Source of the DNA: CBDAUN01 sp965200645
Lineage (GTDB): Bacteria > Pseudomonadota > Gammaproteobacteria > Arenicellales > JAJDZL01
Length of the DNA stretch: 64,000 bases
Assembly: GCA_965200645.1 (NCBI GenBank)
Contig: CBDAUN010000002.1
Span: forward strand, 459,833 to 523,832
Reading direction: 5' to 3'
The position numbers and the translations under genes were made by a program. The notes beneath the pieces were generated by a model. It was not told the DNA's origin, did not search any database, and was given only the letters and a program-made list of their open reading frames with translations. Positions within the stretch are counted from its first letter, which is position 1, and every line of letters starts with the position of its first letter. This document shows positions 53,065 through 63,800 of this stretch, in pieces.

Positions 53065-54918
53065 GAGAGGGTTTCGGGTGCTGTAGCGTGTTGATTTAAA
53101 TGTTGTTTTCAATGGCTAATTATTCGTTTACCCCACAAATTGGGCTTTTTGACCGGGTTTTAGGTGATTTTCGGCGCTGCACCACAAATTCCACCCCACC
53201 ACCCCCATATATGCCACTATCAAACACATAGACGATTGATATTGCTTAATAATATGCCACATCCTCAGGACGTCTCCAGTAGCATGGCTACTTGAATAAT
53301 CAAACTACCACCCATCCGGTGCGGCCATGATCAATGATACGCTGTTTTCCTGGCACATGTTCGATGCGCACAGTGACCTGACCCGTTTAACCACGGTGGT
53401 CGAAACCATGGAACTTGACGACCTCGTCCATGAGATCAACCTGCGGCGCCGAGGCACGCGCTGCGAATGGCCCGCCAAGGCGATGCTCACCGCATTGATC
53501 GCGCGCAGCGTCTACCAGCATTCTTCAATCGAGTCCCTGCGCCGAGAGTTAAAGCGCAATCCATCGTTGATGCGCGCCTGTGGGTTTGAGCATTACGGCG
53601 ATGGGTACAACGACATCGACTACCGGGTGCCATCAAAAAGTGCGTTTAGCCGCTTTATCGCAGTGGTGCTCGAAGTCGAACGCGACGCTGCCGGTTTAAG
53701 CCAGATGCAGCAGCGGCTGACCGACGAGCTGGTAGAACGACTGCCGGACTTCGGTGCTGATGTGGGCTTCGACGGCAAAGCCCTTCGTTCGCATTCGACT
53801 GGACGTCGTACGGCCCGCACCGGCCAGCCATCAGACCCGGACGCCGCCTGGGGATGCCACTCGTACTTCAGTACCGACCACACTGGACGTGAACAAAAGA
53901 TTACTAAACGCTGGTTCGGCTACAAGACACACTGGTTAGCTGACGTACGCTATGAAATTCCAATCAACTGGACCACCCGTCCCGCCAATGAAAGTGAACA
54001 TCGTCACAGTAAAGCACTCGTCGAGCAGTACTTGAACAGCCCTGCAGGGGCACGCTGTCAGACCTTTGTCGCCGACCGTGGCCTGGACGATAACCCGCTT
54101 CGACGTATGATTCACCGCAGTAATCGAGACCCGCCGAATGTGGCAAGACCCAGCCCTGCCAGGCAAAGTACACCCGACCCGGGCACTCAACGCCGATGTC
54201 ATCGACCCCCTCATCTATGACGAACGTGGGATAGTCTCCTGTCGTTCGCCCACAGACCGGCCAGATTCGCCAGATGGCCTATCACGGTGTCGAAAAGACA
54301 CGTCAAACCCTCAAGTACCACGGTCCAGCCGCTCACTACGGGTTCGAATGTCTCGGCCGTAAACAATGCTACCGAGACGCCGGTACCCCGCATTCACGCT
54401 GTCGAGTGGTGCGCGTGAAGTTTGATGAGAACAATCTTCGTACCATTGGCACCTTGCCACGTAACACCTATCAGTGGAAACGACTGTACTCCGCACGCAA
54501 TGCGCTTGAGCGTATCAATGCCCGCTCGGCTCGAGACTTCAACCTGCATCATCACTGAATCAGAGGACTCGGCGCCATGCAGCTGGCAGTGGATCTTTCA
54601 CTACTGACCATGCAGGCGCTCACGATCAGTGCGATTCGCGCTCATCAACCGGCACGAATGCGCTCGTGAGTACGGGCGGCGGCCTGACGCGCAACCGGCC
54701 CAATCACTGACGCCGCCCGAAAGGAGCGGCACCGCCAGGCGGGTACTTTTTCTGCACATTATCGCCCACTGGCGCTGTTCGGCGACCCATCAGCGCCAAA
54801 TTCGCCAATACTCACCAAAATCGCACGAATGACCCGCCGGTATTCCTTCCAATTTAGCTCTGGTTAGGCAAAATATCGACTTTTAAAGTCGTAGAATGAT
54901 TCCAAACGGGAAACTCTC
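53065..54918 (+). mobile_element. 1.87-kb insertion sequence, copy 2 (decayed)
   Basis: It matches copy 1 (17298-19164) over its whole length in inverted orientation relative to it, and has the same ends (GAGAGGGTTTCGGG and GAGAGTTTCCCG read inward). The flanks, AAGTC and ACTTA, are not direct repeats. The transposase gene is broken and the upstream palindrome is degraded, so this is an older, inactive copy. Confidence 0.87.
53327..54695 (+). pseudogene. Transposase of IS copy 2, frameshifted
   Basis: The first 260 or so codons match copy 1 closely. At 54120 one of two CACCGCAGT direct repeats and the short spacer are lost, a 14-base deletion that shifts the frame. A further single-base insertion occurs near 54250. 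A stop replaces a sense codon after NLHHH (TGA where copy 1 has TAT). The catalytic glutamate region SARNALERINAR is still readable in the restored frame, but the protein cannot be made in one piece. Confidence 0.87.
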
Positions 54919-55024
54919 ACTTAATGGTGCAGTTTAAGAAAAAATGACGAGTTGTGTAAAATTCAATAAGTGGATTAAGTTACATTCGAATCCAACACAA
55001 CCACTAAAGAAAAAGTAACCTGCC

Positions 55025-56560
55025 ATGTTAGAAAACGGCAATGCCGCTAGTTTTTTCGTAGATCGTCATCTTGGGACAAAGGTTGAGTCTAAGTTGGCGT
55101 TTATTGAGGTTTATGGTAAAAACCGTCAACTCACCTATGGCGAACTTGCTGAGCAAAGCGGACGCATGGCTAGTTTGTACCAAAAGCATGGAATCAACCG
55201 AGAAGACCGTGTTGTTATGGTGATGATTGATCAATTGGAGTTTCCACTCGTTTTCTGGGGAAGTTTGAAATGCGGGGTGGTTCCAGTTGCTATCAACACG
55301 TTTCTGGCTGTAGAAACTTACAGGACAATCATAAAAGACTGTCGTGCAAGAGCACTTTTTATATCGCAGGAAGTTTTGCCGAGTGTAGAACCAATACTTG
55401 GTGACTGTCCAGACCTCGCTAAGGTGTTCGTAGTAGGTGATGCCAACACTAAACACATTGACTTCACTGCAGAACTATCAACATGCGCAAGTGTGGAAGC
55501 GATAGAGGTAGTGCCAGATGAAGCAGCTTTTTGGCTTTACTCTTCAGGGTCAACGGGACAACCTAAGGGAGTAAGACATGCACACGGAAATTTGCAGTTT
55601 ACAGCCGACACGTACGGTGCACAGGTTTTAGAAATCAAGGAAGAGGATGTTGTATTTTCGATTGCAAAGCTATTTTTTGCTTATGGCTTGGGCAATTCCA
55701 TGACTTTTCCAATGTCAGTTGGAGCTACTTCGTTACTGTTTCATGCAAGACCAACGCCGAATGTCGTGCTGGATATCCTAAATACCCACAAGCCAAGTGT
55801 GTTTTATGCCGTACCAACCTTGTATGCGGCAATCAACTCATTTGTTGAATACGGTAAGGGAAAATTGAGTGCTGAATTACGCAAGTGCATCTCCGCAGGT
55901 GAAGCATTGCCGGAAGAAGTAGGGAAGAACTGGGAATCTCTATCAGGATGTGAAATTTTGGATGGAGTGGGCTCTACCGAAATGTTGCATATTTTCCTTT
56001 CCAACCAAAGTGGGAATGTAGTGTACGGAACTTCTGGTACAGCAGTTCCCGGCTATGCCTACCGCCTTGTAGATGAAACCGGCGAGGAAGTTTCGGTAGG
56101 TGACGTCGGCGAACTTCTCATCGATGGCGATTCTGTCGCATTAGATTACTGGAATCAGAGAACTAAATCCCGCGATACATTTGAAGGACGATGGACACGC
56201 ACCGGCGATAAGTACACCAGACGCGATGATGGGAGATTAGTCTACTGTGGTCGTACAGATGATATGTTCAAGGTGTCAGGAATCTGGGTTTCGCCATTTG
56301 AAGTCGAACAAAGTCTAACCTCGCATCCTGGCGTCCTAGAAGCAGCAGTCGTAGCTGAACGCGATGAGGATGATCTAGATAAGCCGAAGGCTTTCGTGGT
56401 GTTGAAAGATAATGCTGATTCTTCTGGAATGGAAGAAAGTCTAAAGTCGCTCGTTACCGATCAAATTGGAAAACGCAAAAGTCCTCGATGGATAGAGTTT
56501 GTTGATGGTCTTCCAAAAACCACTACCGGCAAGATTCAAAGATTCAAGTTGCGTAAATGA
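55025..56560 (+). CDS. Benzoate-CoA ligase family protein
   Basis: A 511-residue ANL-superfamily acyl-CoA ligase of the benzoate-CoA ligase type. AMP-binding motif YSSGSTGQPKGVRHAH is near residue 177; the adenylate motif and hinge appear as GVGSTEMLHIF and YCGRTDDMFKVSGIW near 420. The catalytic lysine is in PKTTTGKIQRFKLR at the end. It activates benzoate to benzoyl-CoA with ATP, the entry step of the box pathway. It overlaps the next gene by 4 bases and stands 107 bases after IS copy 2. Confidence 0.9.
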   Translation: MLENGNAASFFVDRHLGTKVESKLAFIEVYGKNRQLTYGELAEQSGRMASLYQKHGINREDRVVMVMIDQLEFPLVFWGSLKCGVVPVAINTFLAVETYRTIIKDCRARALFISQEVLPSVEPILGDCPDLAKVFVVGDANTKHIDFTAELSTCASVEAIEVVPDEAAFWLYSSGSTGQPKGVRHAHGNLQFTADTYGAQVLEIKEEDVVFSIAKLFFAYGLGNSMTFPMSVGATSLLFHARPTPNVVLDILNTHKPSVFYAVPTLYAAINSFVEYGKGKLSAELRKCISAGEALPEEVGKNWESLSGCEILDGVGSTEMLHIFLSNQSGNVVYGTSGTAVPGYAYRLVDETGEEVSVGDVGELLIDGDSVALDYWNQRTKSRDTFEGRWTRTGDKYTRRDDGRLVYCGRTDDMFKVSGIWVSPFEVEQSLTSHPGVLEAAVVAERDEDDLDKPKAFVVLKDNADSSGMEESLKSLVTDQIGKRKSPRWIEFVDGLPKTTTGKIQRFKLRK

Positions 56561-57360
56561 CACAGTCCACATGGACGCTACCACACAGTGGTTGGCTGCA
56601 AGTAGATGCAGCACATCTTGAATACGCAATTTACGGTCCGCCTCCAAGTCAGGCACCAACTATTGTTCTATTGCACGAGGGTCTCGGTAGTGTAAGTCAC
56701 TGGAAAGATTTTCCAACCAATCTTGCCAAGGAAACGAGTTGCGGTGTATTCGTCTATAGCCGCAGTGGCTACGGGCAATCCTCGCCAGCAGTTCTGCCAC
56801 GCCCCTTAAACTATATGTCTTTGGAGGCAGTTAATGTTCTTCCTAAGATTCTAAACACAATTGAGTTTCGGTCTGGTTTCTTGCTGGGTCACAGTGACGG
56901 GGCATCCATTTCGGCAATTCATGCCGGTGAGTTAAAAGATGAGCGGGTGAAGGGAGTCATATTAATTGCTCCCCACTTCTTCGCTGAACCTAGAGGGTTG
57001 GAATCAATTCTCGACATTAAGTTGAGTTATGAAGCCGGAAAATTTGGCGAGAAGTTTAATCGATATCACAAAAACCCCGACAATGCATTTTCTGGCTGGG
57101 CAAATGCTTGGTTGGACCCGAAATTCAAGAATTGGGATATTTCCAATTGTCTGGACAATATTCGAGTCCCAGTTCTAGCCATTCAAGGCAGAGATGACGA
57201 ATACGGATCTTTAGATCAAATTGAGGAAATCAAAAGTCGCTTAAATTCTCTTGTTCGTATTGAAATTTTGGATGAATGCGGTCACTCGCCACACAAAAAG
57301 TATCCAAAGTTGGTGTTGAATTTAATTTCGAAGTTCGTGACAGCCGTTACAGCATTTTAA
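56557..57360 (+). CDS. Alpha/beta hydrolase in the box cluster
   Basis: A 267-residue alpha/beta hydrolase-fold protein. The nucleophile elbow GHSDG places Ser113, the oxyanion region is LLHEGLGSVSHW near residue 38, and the catalytic His is in DECGHSPHKKYP near 249; an acid is likely in the preceding RDDEYGS region. Its ATG overlaps the ligase stop. Hydrolases of this kind accompany box genes in other bacteria, possibly as a thioesterase or lactonase that relieves blocked intermediates; this is inference. Confidence 0.82.
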   Translation: MTQSTWTLPHSGWLQVDAAHLEYAIYGPPPSQAPTIVLLHEGLGSVSHWKDFPTNLAKETSCGVFVYSRSGYGQSSPAVLPRPLNYMSLEAVNVLPKILNTIEFRSGFLLGHSDGASISAIHAGELKDERVKGVILIAPHFFAEPRGLESILDIKLSYEAGKFGEKFNRYHKNPDNAFSGWANAWLDPKFKNWDISNCLDNIRVPVLAIQGRDDEYGSLDQIEEIKSRLNSLVRIEILDECGHSPHKKYPKLVLNLISKFVTAVTAF

Positions 57361-57467
57361 AGTGAAAAATAATCTGTGTTGAGGCTTAAGGCTCTAGAAA
57401 GCGGCAATGATAAATTGACCAATGTTGCTAAAATACGACACTTGAAAATCCATCAATATCACTCGAT

Positions 57468-59126
57468 ATGCAAATCAATTTTCAAACGTCGCCCTTAAAT
57501 TACCGTCATTGGAACGTGACATATGATGGTTCTGTAGCTTATCTCAGCATGAATGTTGCTGAAAATGGCGGCATGTTTGACGGCTATGAACTGAAATTGA
57601 ACTCTTATGATCTTGGAGTGGATATTGAACTTGCGGATATTGTTCAGCGAATGCGTTTTGAACATCCACAAGTGGGTGCCGTGATACTGCGATCCGGTAG
57701 AGAAAATGTCTTTTGTGCGGGTGCCAATATTAGAATGTTAGGTGGTGCAAGTCACGCGCACAAGGTGAATTTTTGTAAGTTTACTAACGAAACTAGAAAC
57801 ACCTACGAAGCCGCGGGAAATGATTCGGGTCAGCACTATCTAGCAGCAATTCGAGGCTCATGTGCTGGCGGCGGTTATGAACTAGCTTTGGCTTGCGATG
57901 AAATCTACTTAGCCGATGACGGCTCTTCTTCCGTGTCACTACCAGAAGTGGCACTATTGGCAGTGTTACCAGGCACAGGTGGGTTGACCCGTGTGACGGA
58001 TAAGAGAAAAGTGCGACGCGACCGAGCAGATGTTTTTTGCTCCATCGAGGAAGGGATTAGAGGAAAGCGTGCAGAGGAATGGCGACTGGTCGACCGCGTT
58101 ATTGCCAACTCGCAATTTGATGATTTCGTAACTGCTCGAGCACGAGAAATTGCAAACAAGGCAAAATATGGCACTGACTATAAAGGTATCAAACTAACTC
58201 CACTAAGCCCTCAAGTCCATCAGGATGGTTCAAGAGACTATTCCACTGTCAAACTCGAAGTAGACCGTCAGACTGGTCGCGCAAATATCACTATATATGG
58301 CCCCAAAACTAAAGCACCGGAAAACACCACTCAGCTGCACAATCTAGGAGCAGACAACTGGAGTTTGACTTGTGCCCGGGAGTTGGAAGACGTGATATTG
58401 CACTTACGCTTCAACGAGTTAGAGCTTGGCGTAATTGTAATTCGTACTGAAGGGGATCCTAAACTGGTAGCGAATCATGAAAGGTTACTAATTCAGAATC
58501 AAGGTTCTGATTGGCTCACAAATGAAATTCTCCTTTATTGGAAGCGACTGTTAAAACGAATAGATCTCACATCCCGTTCTCTAATAGCATTGGTAGAACA
58601 TGGTTCCTGCTATAGTGGCATGCTCGGTGAGCTACTCTGGTCAGTCGACCGCTCCTACATGATGGATGGTGAATTCGAGGAAGATGAACGACCGACTGCC
58701 AGGGTAATTCTGACTCAGGGGAATTTCTCAACCTATCCAATGTCAAATGATTTGACCAGATTACAGACTCGGTTTCTTGGTGAGCCCGAAAAGATGGTCG
58801 AAGCGAACTCTCGCATCAATCAGCAACTAGATGCTGAATGTGCAATGGAGTTAGGTCTGATTACTGATGCTTTCGATGATATTGATTGGGATGAAGAAAT
58901 AAGAATTTTTCTGGAAGAACGAGCTAGTTTTTCGCCCGATGCGATGACCGGAATGGAGGCAAATTTAAGATTTGCTGGTCCTGAGACTATGGAGACGCGA
59001 ATTTTTGGCCGCCTTAGCGCATGGCAGAACTGGATATTTCAAAGACCCAACGCCGTGGGCGAATCTGGTGCGTTGCAACGCTATGGTAGCGGAAAAAGAG
59101 GCGAATACGATATGCGGCGAGTTTGA
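57468..59126 (+). CDS. boxC: 2,3-epoxybenzoyl-CoA dihydrolase (benzoyl-CoA-dihydrodiol lyase), BoxC
   Basis: A 552-residue protein of the BoxC family, two crotonase-like parts in one chain. The first carries the oxyanion-hole motifs VFCAGANIRMLGG near residue 80 and IRGSCAGGGYELALACDEI near 130. The second has ALVEHGSCYSGMLGELLWS near 370. The C-terminal FGRLSAWQNWIFQRPNAVGE is typical of BoxC. It opens the ring of 2,3-epoxybenzoyl-CoA using two waters and releases formate. It is 66 bases before boxB. Confidence 0.93.
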   Translation: MQINFQTSPLNYRHWNVTYDGSVAYLSMNVAENGGMFDGYELKLNSYDLGVDIELADIVQRMRFEHPQVGAVILRSGRENVFCAGANIRMLGGASHAHKVNFCKFTNETRNTYEAAGNDSGQHYLAAIRGSCAGGGYELALACDEIYLADDGSSSVSLPEVALLAVLPGTGGLTRVTDKRKVRRDRADVFCSIEEGIRGKRAEEWRLVDRVIANSQFDDFVTARAREIANKAKYGTDYKGIKLTPLSPQVHQDGSRDYSTVKLEVDRQTGRANITIYGPKTKAPENTTQLHNLGADNWSLTCARELEDVILHLRFNELELGVIVIRTEGDPKLVANHERLLIQNQGSDWLTNEILLYWKRLLKRIDLTSRSLIALVEHGSCYSGMLGELLWSVDRSYMMDGEFEEDERPTARVILTQGNFSTYPMSNDLTRLQTRFLGEPEKMVEANSRINQQLDAECAMELGLITDAFDDIDWDEEIRIFLEERASFSPDAMTGMEANLRFAGPETMETRIFGRLSAWQNWIFQRPNAVGESGALQRYGSGKRGEYDMRRV

Positions 59127-59192
59127 CCCCAGTTACCCGAAATTAGCTAAAACTATCTTCCATACACTCGGATAATCAATAGCCAGATAGCA

Positions 59193-60644
59193 ATGTTTGA
59201 TTCAGTCAATGTAGACTACGACACAGTTATTCCAAATAACGTTGGTCTGTCTAATGATCGACGCGTCCTGAAGGGCCTTGAAAGATGGCATCCAGGATTT
59301 ATGAACTGGTGGAACGGTCTAATTCCAAGACACTTTCAAGAATCCTTGGTTTACTTGCGCACTGCAGTTTCAGTCAGCCCGCAGGGTTGGGCCAAGTTCG
59401 GCTACGTTCGCATGCCGGAGTACCGATGGGGCGTGTTGTTAGCTCCTCAGATTGAAGACAGAAAAATTCCTTGCGGAGAACATGCTGGAGAACTTGCATG
59501 GCAGGAAGTGCCCGGGGAATACCGTGCCATGCTGCAGCGCTTAATCGTAATTCAAGGCGATACCGAACCCGGCTCAGTTGAACAACAGCATATGCTTGGT
59601 CTTACGGCACCATCTTTATACGACCTTCGAAACCTGTTCCAAGTCAATGTAGAGGAAGCTAGGCATCTATGGGCCATGGTTTATTTGTTGCACAAGTATT
59701 TTGGACGCGGTGGTCGTGAAGAGGCCGACGACTTGCTAAGCAGATCATCTGGTTCTGAGGAAAAGCCCCGAATGCTGGGAGCTTTCAATGAAGAAACTCC
59801 AGACTGGCTGTCGTTCTTCATGTTTACTTATTGCACCGACCGAGATGGCAAAATGCAACTGGAATCCTTGGCGCAATCTGGATTTGATCCGTTATCAAGA
59901 ACTTGCAGGTTTATGCTCACCGAAGAAGCACATCATATGTTTGTCGGAGAAACTGGCATCACCAGAATTTTGCAACGTACCTGTGACGCAATGAACGAAG
60001 CTAAAGTGGAAGATCCACACGACATCAACAGGGTTCGGGAATTGGGTGTGATTGATCTTCCCACAATTCAGAAAAAGTTAAATTTTCATTACTCGTTATC
60101 TTTAGATTTGTTTGGGGGAGAGGTTTCTACCAACGCTGCCAACGCGTTCAACGCTGGCGTAAAGGGTCGTTTTAAGGAAGACAAGATTGATGACGACCAT
60201 AAGTTGAGCGATGCAACATACCCCGTTGCGCAACTAGTCGATGGCGAAATCAAGACCAAGGACGTACCGGCCTTAACTGCGATAAATATGCGTCTTAGAG
60301 ACGATTATAGACAGGACGCCTCAGGTGGAGTAAAGCGCTGGAACAAACTCATCAAGAAAACAAACATTAACTTTGAATTAAAGTTACCGCACGAAGGGTT
60401 CAATCGAAAAATTGGTGTTTTTGCGAATCAGCCAATTAATGTCAATGGTATTGTCTTGTCACCCGAGGAGTATGCCATTGGTTTGAAGGATTGGCTTCCC
60501 GATACATCTGATGGGGATTTCGTGCAATCGCTAATGAAGCCATGTTACGAACCAGGTAAATTTGCCAGCTGGATCGCACCACCAAAATTTGGTGTGGCTA
60601 ACATGCCCGGTGACTTTGAGTACGTCAAACTTCATGAAACATAA
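59193..60644 (+). CDS. boxB: Benzoyl-CoA 2,3-epoxidase subunit BoxB
   Basis: A 483-residue BoxB homologue, about the usual length. The diiron ligands are probably in EEARHLWAMVYLL near residue 152 and TEEAHHMFVGETGI near 242, each a Glu-x-x-His pattern of ferritin-like oxygenases. The N-terminal ERWHPGFMNWWNGLIPRHFQ is highly family-specific. BoxB, with its reductase BoxA, forms the 2,3-epoxide of benzoyl-CoA with O2. No boxA was found in the window, so the reductase must be encoded elsewhere. Confidence 0.95.
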   Translation: MFDSVNVDYDTVIPNNVGLSNDRRVLKGLERWHPGFMNWWNGLIPRHFQESLVYLRTAVSVSPQGWAKFGYVRMPEYRWGVLLAPQIEDRKIPCGEHAGELAWQEVPGEYRAMLQRLIVIQGDTEPGSVEQQHMLGLTAPSLYDLRNLFQVNVEEARHLWAMVYLLHKYFGRGGREEADDLLSRSSGSEEKPRMLGAFNEETPDWLSFFMFTYCTDRDGKMQLESLAQSGFDPLSRTCRFMLTEEAHHMFVGETGITRILQRTCDAMNEAKVEDPHDINRVRELGVIDLPTIQKKLNFHYSLSLDLFGGEVSTNAANAFNAGVKGRFKEDKIDDDHKLSDATYPVAQLVDGEIKTKDVPALTAINMRLRDDYRQDASGGVKRWNKLIKKTNINFELKLPHEGFNRKIGVFANQPINVNGIVLSPEEYAIGLKDWLPDTSDGDFVQSLMKPCYEPGKFASWIAPPKFGVANMPGDFEYVKLHET

Positions 60645-60819
60645 TTGAACTGCGCAATTATTGGTATTCACCGCGCCCGTACAATTATTGAAGCTAAAAC
60701 ATAGATGCTGCAAACTATTCTTTGGCTCTAGTCGGCGGTTTTTAGAGGTATCTTTTTCAGCTTCGACATATTGAGATAGCGGCCGTTTCACGCAAACAAG
60801 ATTTTTGTCATTTAAGATT

Positions 60820-63800
60820 ATGGAACGCAAGGGAATTCTGGAGATTTTTGCCACTCATCCGGTGTTGATGAACGTCTTGATGTTCATCGTGATATGTGTT
60901 GGTTTAGTATCACTCTCCCGAATAAATTTTCAATTCTTCCCTACATTTGACGTGCCGATTGTTACCGTCAGCACACAATGGCCTGGTGCTGCAGCTGAAG
61001 ATGTCGAACAGTCCATAACAAATCGCCTTGAATTAGAACTAGCAAACATAGACAACCTCAAATCTCTCACTTCTTCATCGCGCTTCGGATTTTCGCAAGT
61101 CATTATGGAGTTTAACGAAGACACGGACCTGCGTGCTGCAAAGGACCGTGCAGAACAACTCGTCGGTTTGGCAAGCCCGTCACTTCCGGAGGAAGCCGAG
61201 GAACCGGAAGTTACTCAATTTTGGAACTACGAGCCAGTAGCCAGTCTGATTGTTTCCGCAAGAACTTTAGACCAGGTGCGAAGTTTGGCCTATCAGTTTA
61301 AAGAAGAATTACTTGATAGTGGCATTGGAAAAGTTGACGTTGATGGACTTCCAAAAGAAGAAGTTGCAATTTTGATTCCCAGTTCGCGATTACGGGAATT
61401 GCGTCTTGACTTAAATCAAATCGGAGAGAAGATTCGATCTTCCTCTATTGACGTGCCTATCGGCATTTTGGGAAGAGATGATGCGGCTCGTCAGCTACGT
61501 TTTGTTCAGCAACGTCGTGGCGAATTGGAATTTACAGATATCCCTGTAATTGCAGATGACAACGGCAGTTTAATCAAGTTGAAGGATATAGCTGACATTC
61601 AAAGACGCCCTAAAAATGATCAGCTGACGATCACTTATCAGGGCCGTCCGGCAGCAGTGCTAAATCTGAAACGACTGGAAACTTCCGACACCATAGAAAG
61701 TGCCCAAACCTTGTATGATTGGCTAGAACAGCGTCGTCAGACTCTACCACCGACAGTGCAGTTGCATATTCACGACGACCGATCATTGGCATTGAAGAGT
61801 CGGCTTTCAGTTCTCGTGAAGAATGGTTTGGTCGGTTTGGTTCTCGTCTTGGGTGTGTTGTTCGTATTTTTAAGTACCCGTCTGGCTTTTTGGGTAGCAG
61901 CTGGCATTCCAGTCGCAATTTTGGGCGGTATCGCATTGTTGTATGGACTGGGTGGCTCGCTGAACATGGTATCAATGTTTGCCTTCATTATGATGCTTGG
62001 CATTATCGTTGACGATGCTATTGTGGTTGGCGAAGATGCGCTATTGAAGTATCAAGGTGGCTTCAGTCCAGCGGATTCGGTTCAGGCTGCCTCACGTGTC
62101 ATGTTTCTCCCAATTCTGGCGGCTTCGCTAACAACTATATTCGCGTTTATTCCTGTATTGGTCATACCCGGCATCATTGGTACTGTAGTTTCTGCCATAG
62201 GTCTAGTCGTCTTCTGTGTAGTAGTCATTTCGGTAGTTGAGGCGTTTTTGATCCTGCCCGGTCACCTGCATCATTCCTTCAAAGGTATACAAAATAAAGC
62301 ACCTTCAAAGTTTTCTCAGTGGTTTAATTCTTTCTACTACAGATTTCAGAACGGGCTGTATTATTCTGCAGTCTCGCTGGCCATAAAACGCCCCATCCTG
62401 ATAATATCAATCGGTGTTGCTTGCTTGATTCTAACGATTGGGTTGTTTGGTTCCGGAAAACTGCAGTACAACTTTTTCCCTACTCCTGAACTCGACCGAA
62501 TTTTTATGAACGCTGTCTTCTTTGTTGGCACGCCGAAATCTGAAATCGACGAGTATCTTGTCAAAGCAGAACAAGCATTACTTGAAACTGAAAAAGATCT
62601 TGGGGGCAACCTGATTTCAACCTACTACATTCAACACGGTGCAGTTCTATATATAGAAGATCGTAGAGAAGAGGGAAATCATCTAGGCTCAATAATTTTG
62701 GAAATTACGCCATCCGATGAACGAGAGGTAAGAACATCGCAATTCTTGCAAACTTGGCAAAGCAAGCTTGACTTGGTTCCTGGCCAAGAGAATCTAATTT
62801 TATCTACGCCTGCTGCAGGTCCACCGGGTAGTGACATTGAAATTTACTTTCGAGGCAAGGACCGAGAAGCCATCAAGACTGCTTCGGTTGAGTTTTCCGA
62901 GTATTTACGTAGTCTACCGGGGGTTTATGGAATAAAGGAAGATACGAGTTTTGGATACCAGCAACGAGTCATGACTTTGACTTCAAAAGGTGAAGCGCTT
63001 GGATTGACAGTACGAGAAATTTCGCGTCAACTGCGCTCTGCAATCGAAGGTCGTCCACTCCAATCCTACACATTGAAACAGGATGAAATTGATGTAGTAC
63101 CAAGACTCCCTGACGCAGAGAGTGATTTCCTTAGTACTATGGAGAATCTGCACATTCGGTTGCCTTCCGGTCAACCAGTGCCTTTGTCGGATGTGGTGAA
63201 GTTCGAATCCAAGAGAGGGTTTGGTACTTTGTTCCACTCTGGTGGTGTGTTCACTGTCACAGTTAGTGCAGACGTTGACGCTACTCAAAATAATTCAAAC
63301 TTGATTCTTCGAGACTTGGAAGACAGCGTACTGCCTGAGTTAGTCAAGAAATACGGTGTTGAGTGGCTTTACGGTGAAGCTACAACAGAACAGCGAAAAA
63401 CCGAAGATGCGCTGAAAGTAGGGGCGATATTGGCTTTTGTATTGATTTATCTTACGCTCACTGCAATATTCGGTTCCTATATTTGGCCAGTTTTTGTAAT
63501 GCTGTCCATTCCATTTGGAATAGTTGGAGCTGCTTGGGGACATTACATTCTCGGAATTACCGTCTCATTTATCACTGTACTCGGCTTCATTGGATTGTCC
63601 GGCATAGTAGTTAACAACGCGATTGTGTTGATAGTTCAATATAAGAAGAACATTGAACAGGGAATGAAATCTAAGACAGCAATGACCTTAGCAGGCATAC
63701 GTCGACTTAGACCGGTAATCCTTTCAACTATCACCACAGTCGCTGGATTGGCACCATTGTTGTTCGAAAAGTCTACGCAGGCACAGTTTTTGATTCCAAT

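Noticed and set aside
17298..54918. A 37-kb composite transposon bounded by the two 1.87-kb IS copies
   Set aside because: Copy 1 has its own 5-bp target duplication, copy 2 is older and broken, and no duplication pairs the outer flanks, so independent insertions are more likely.
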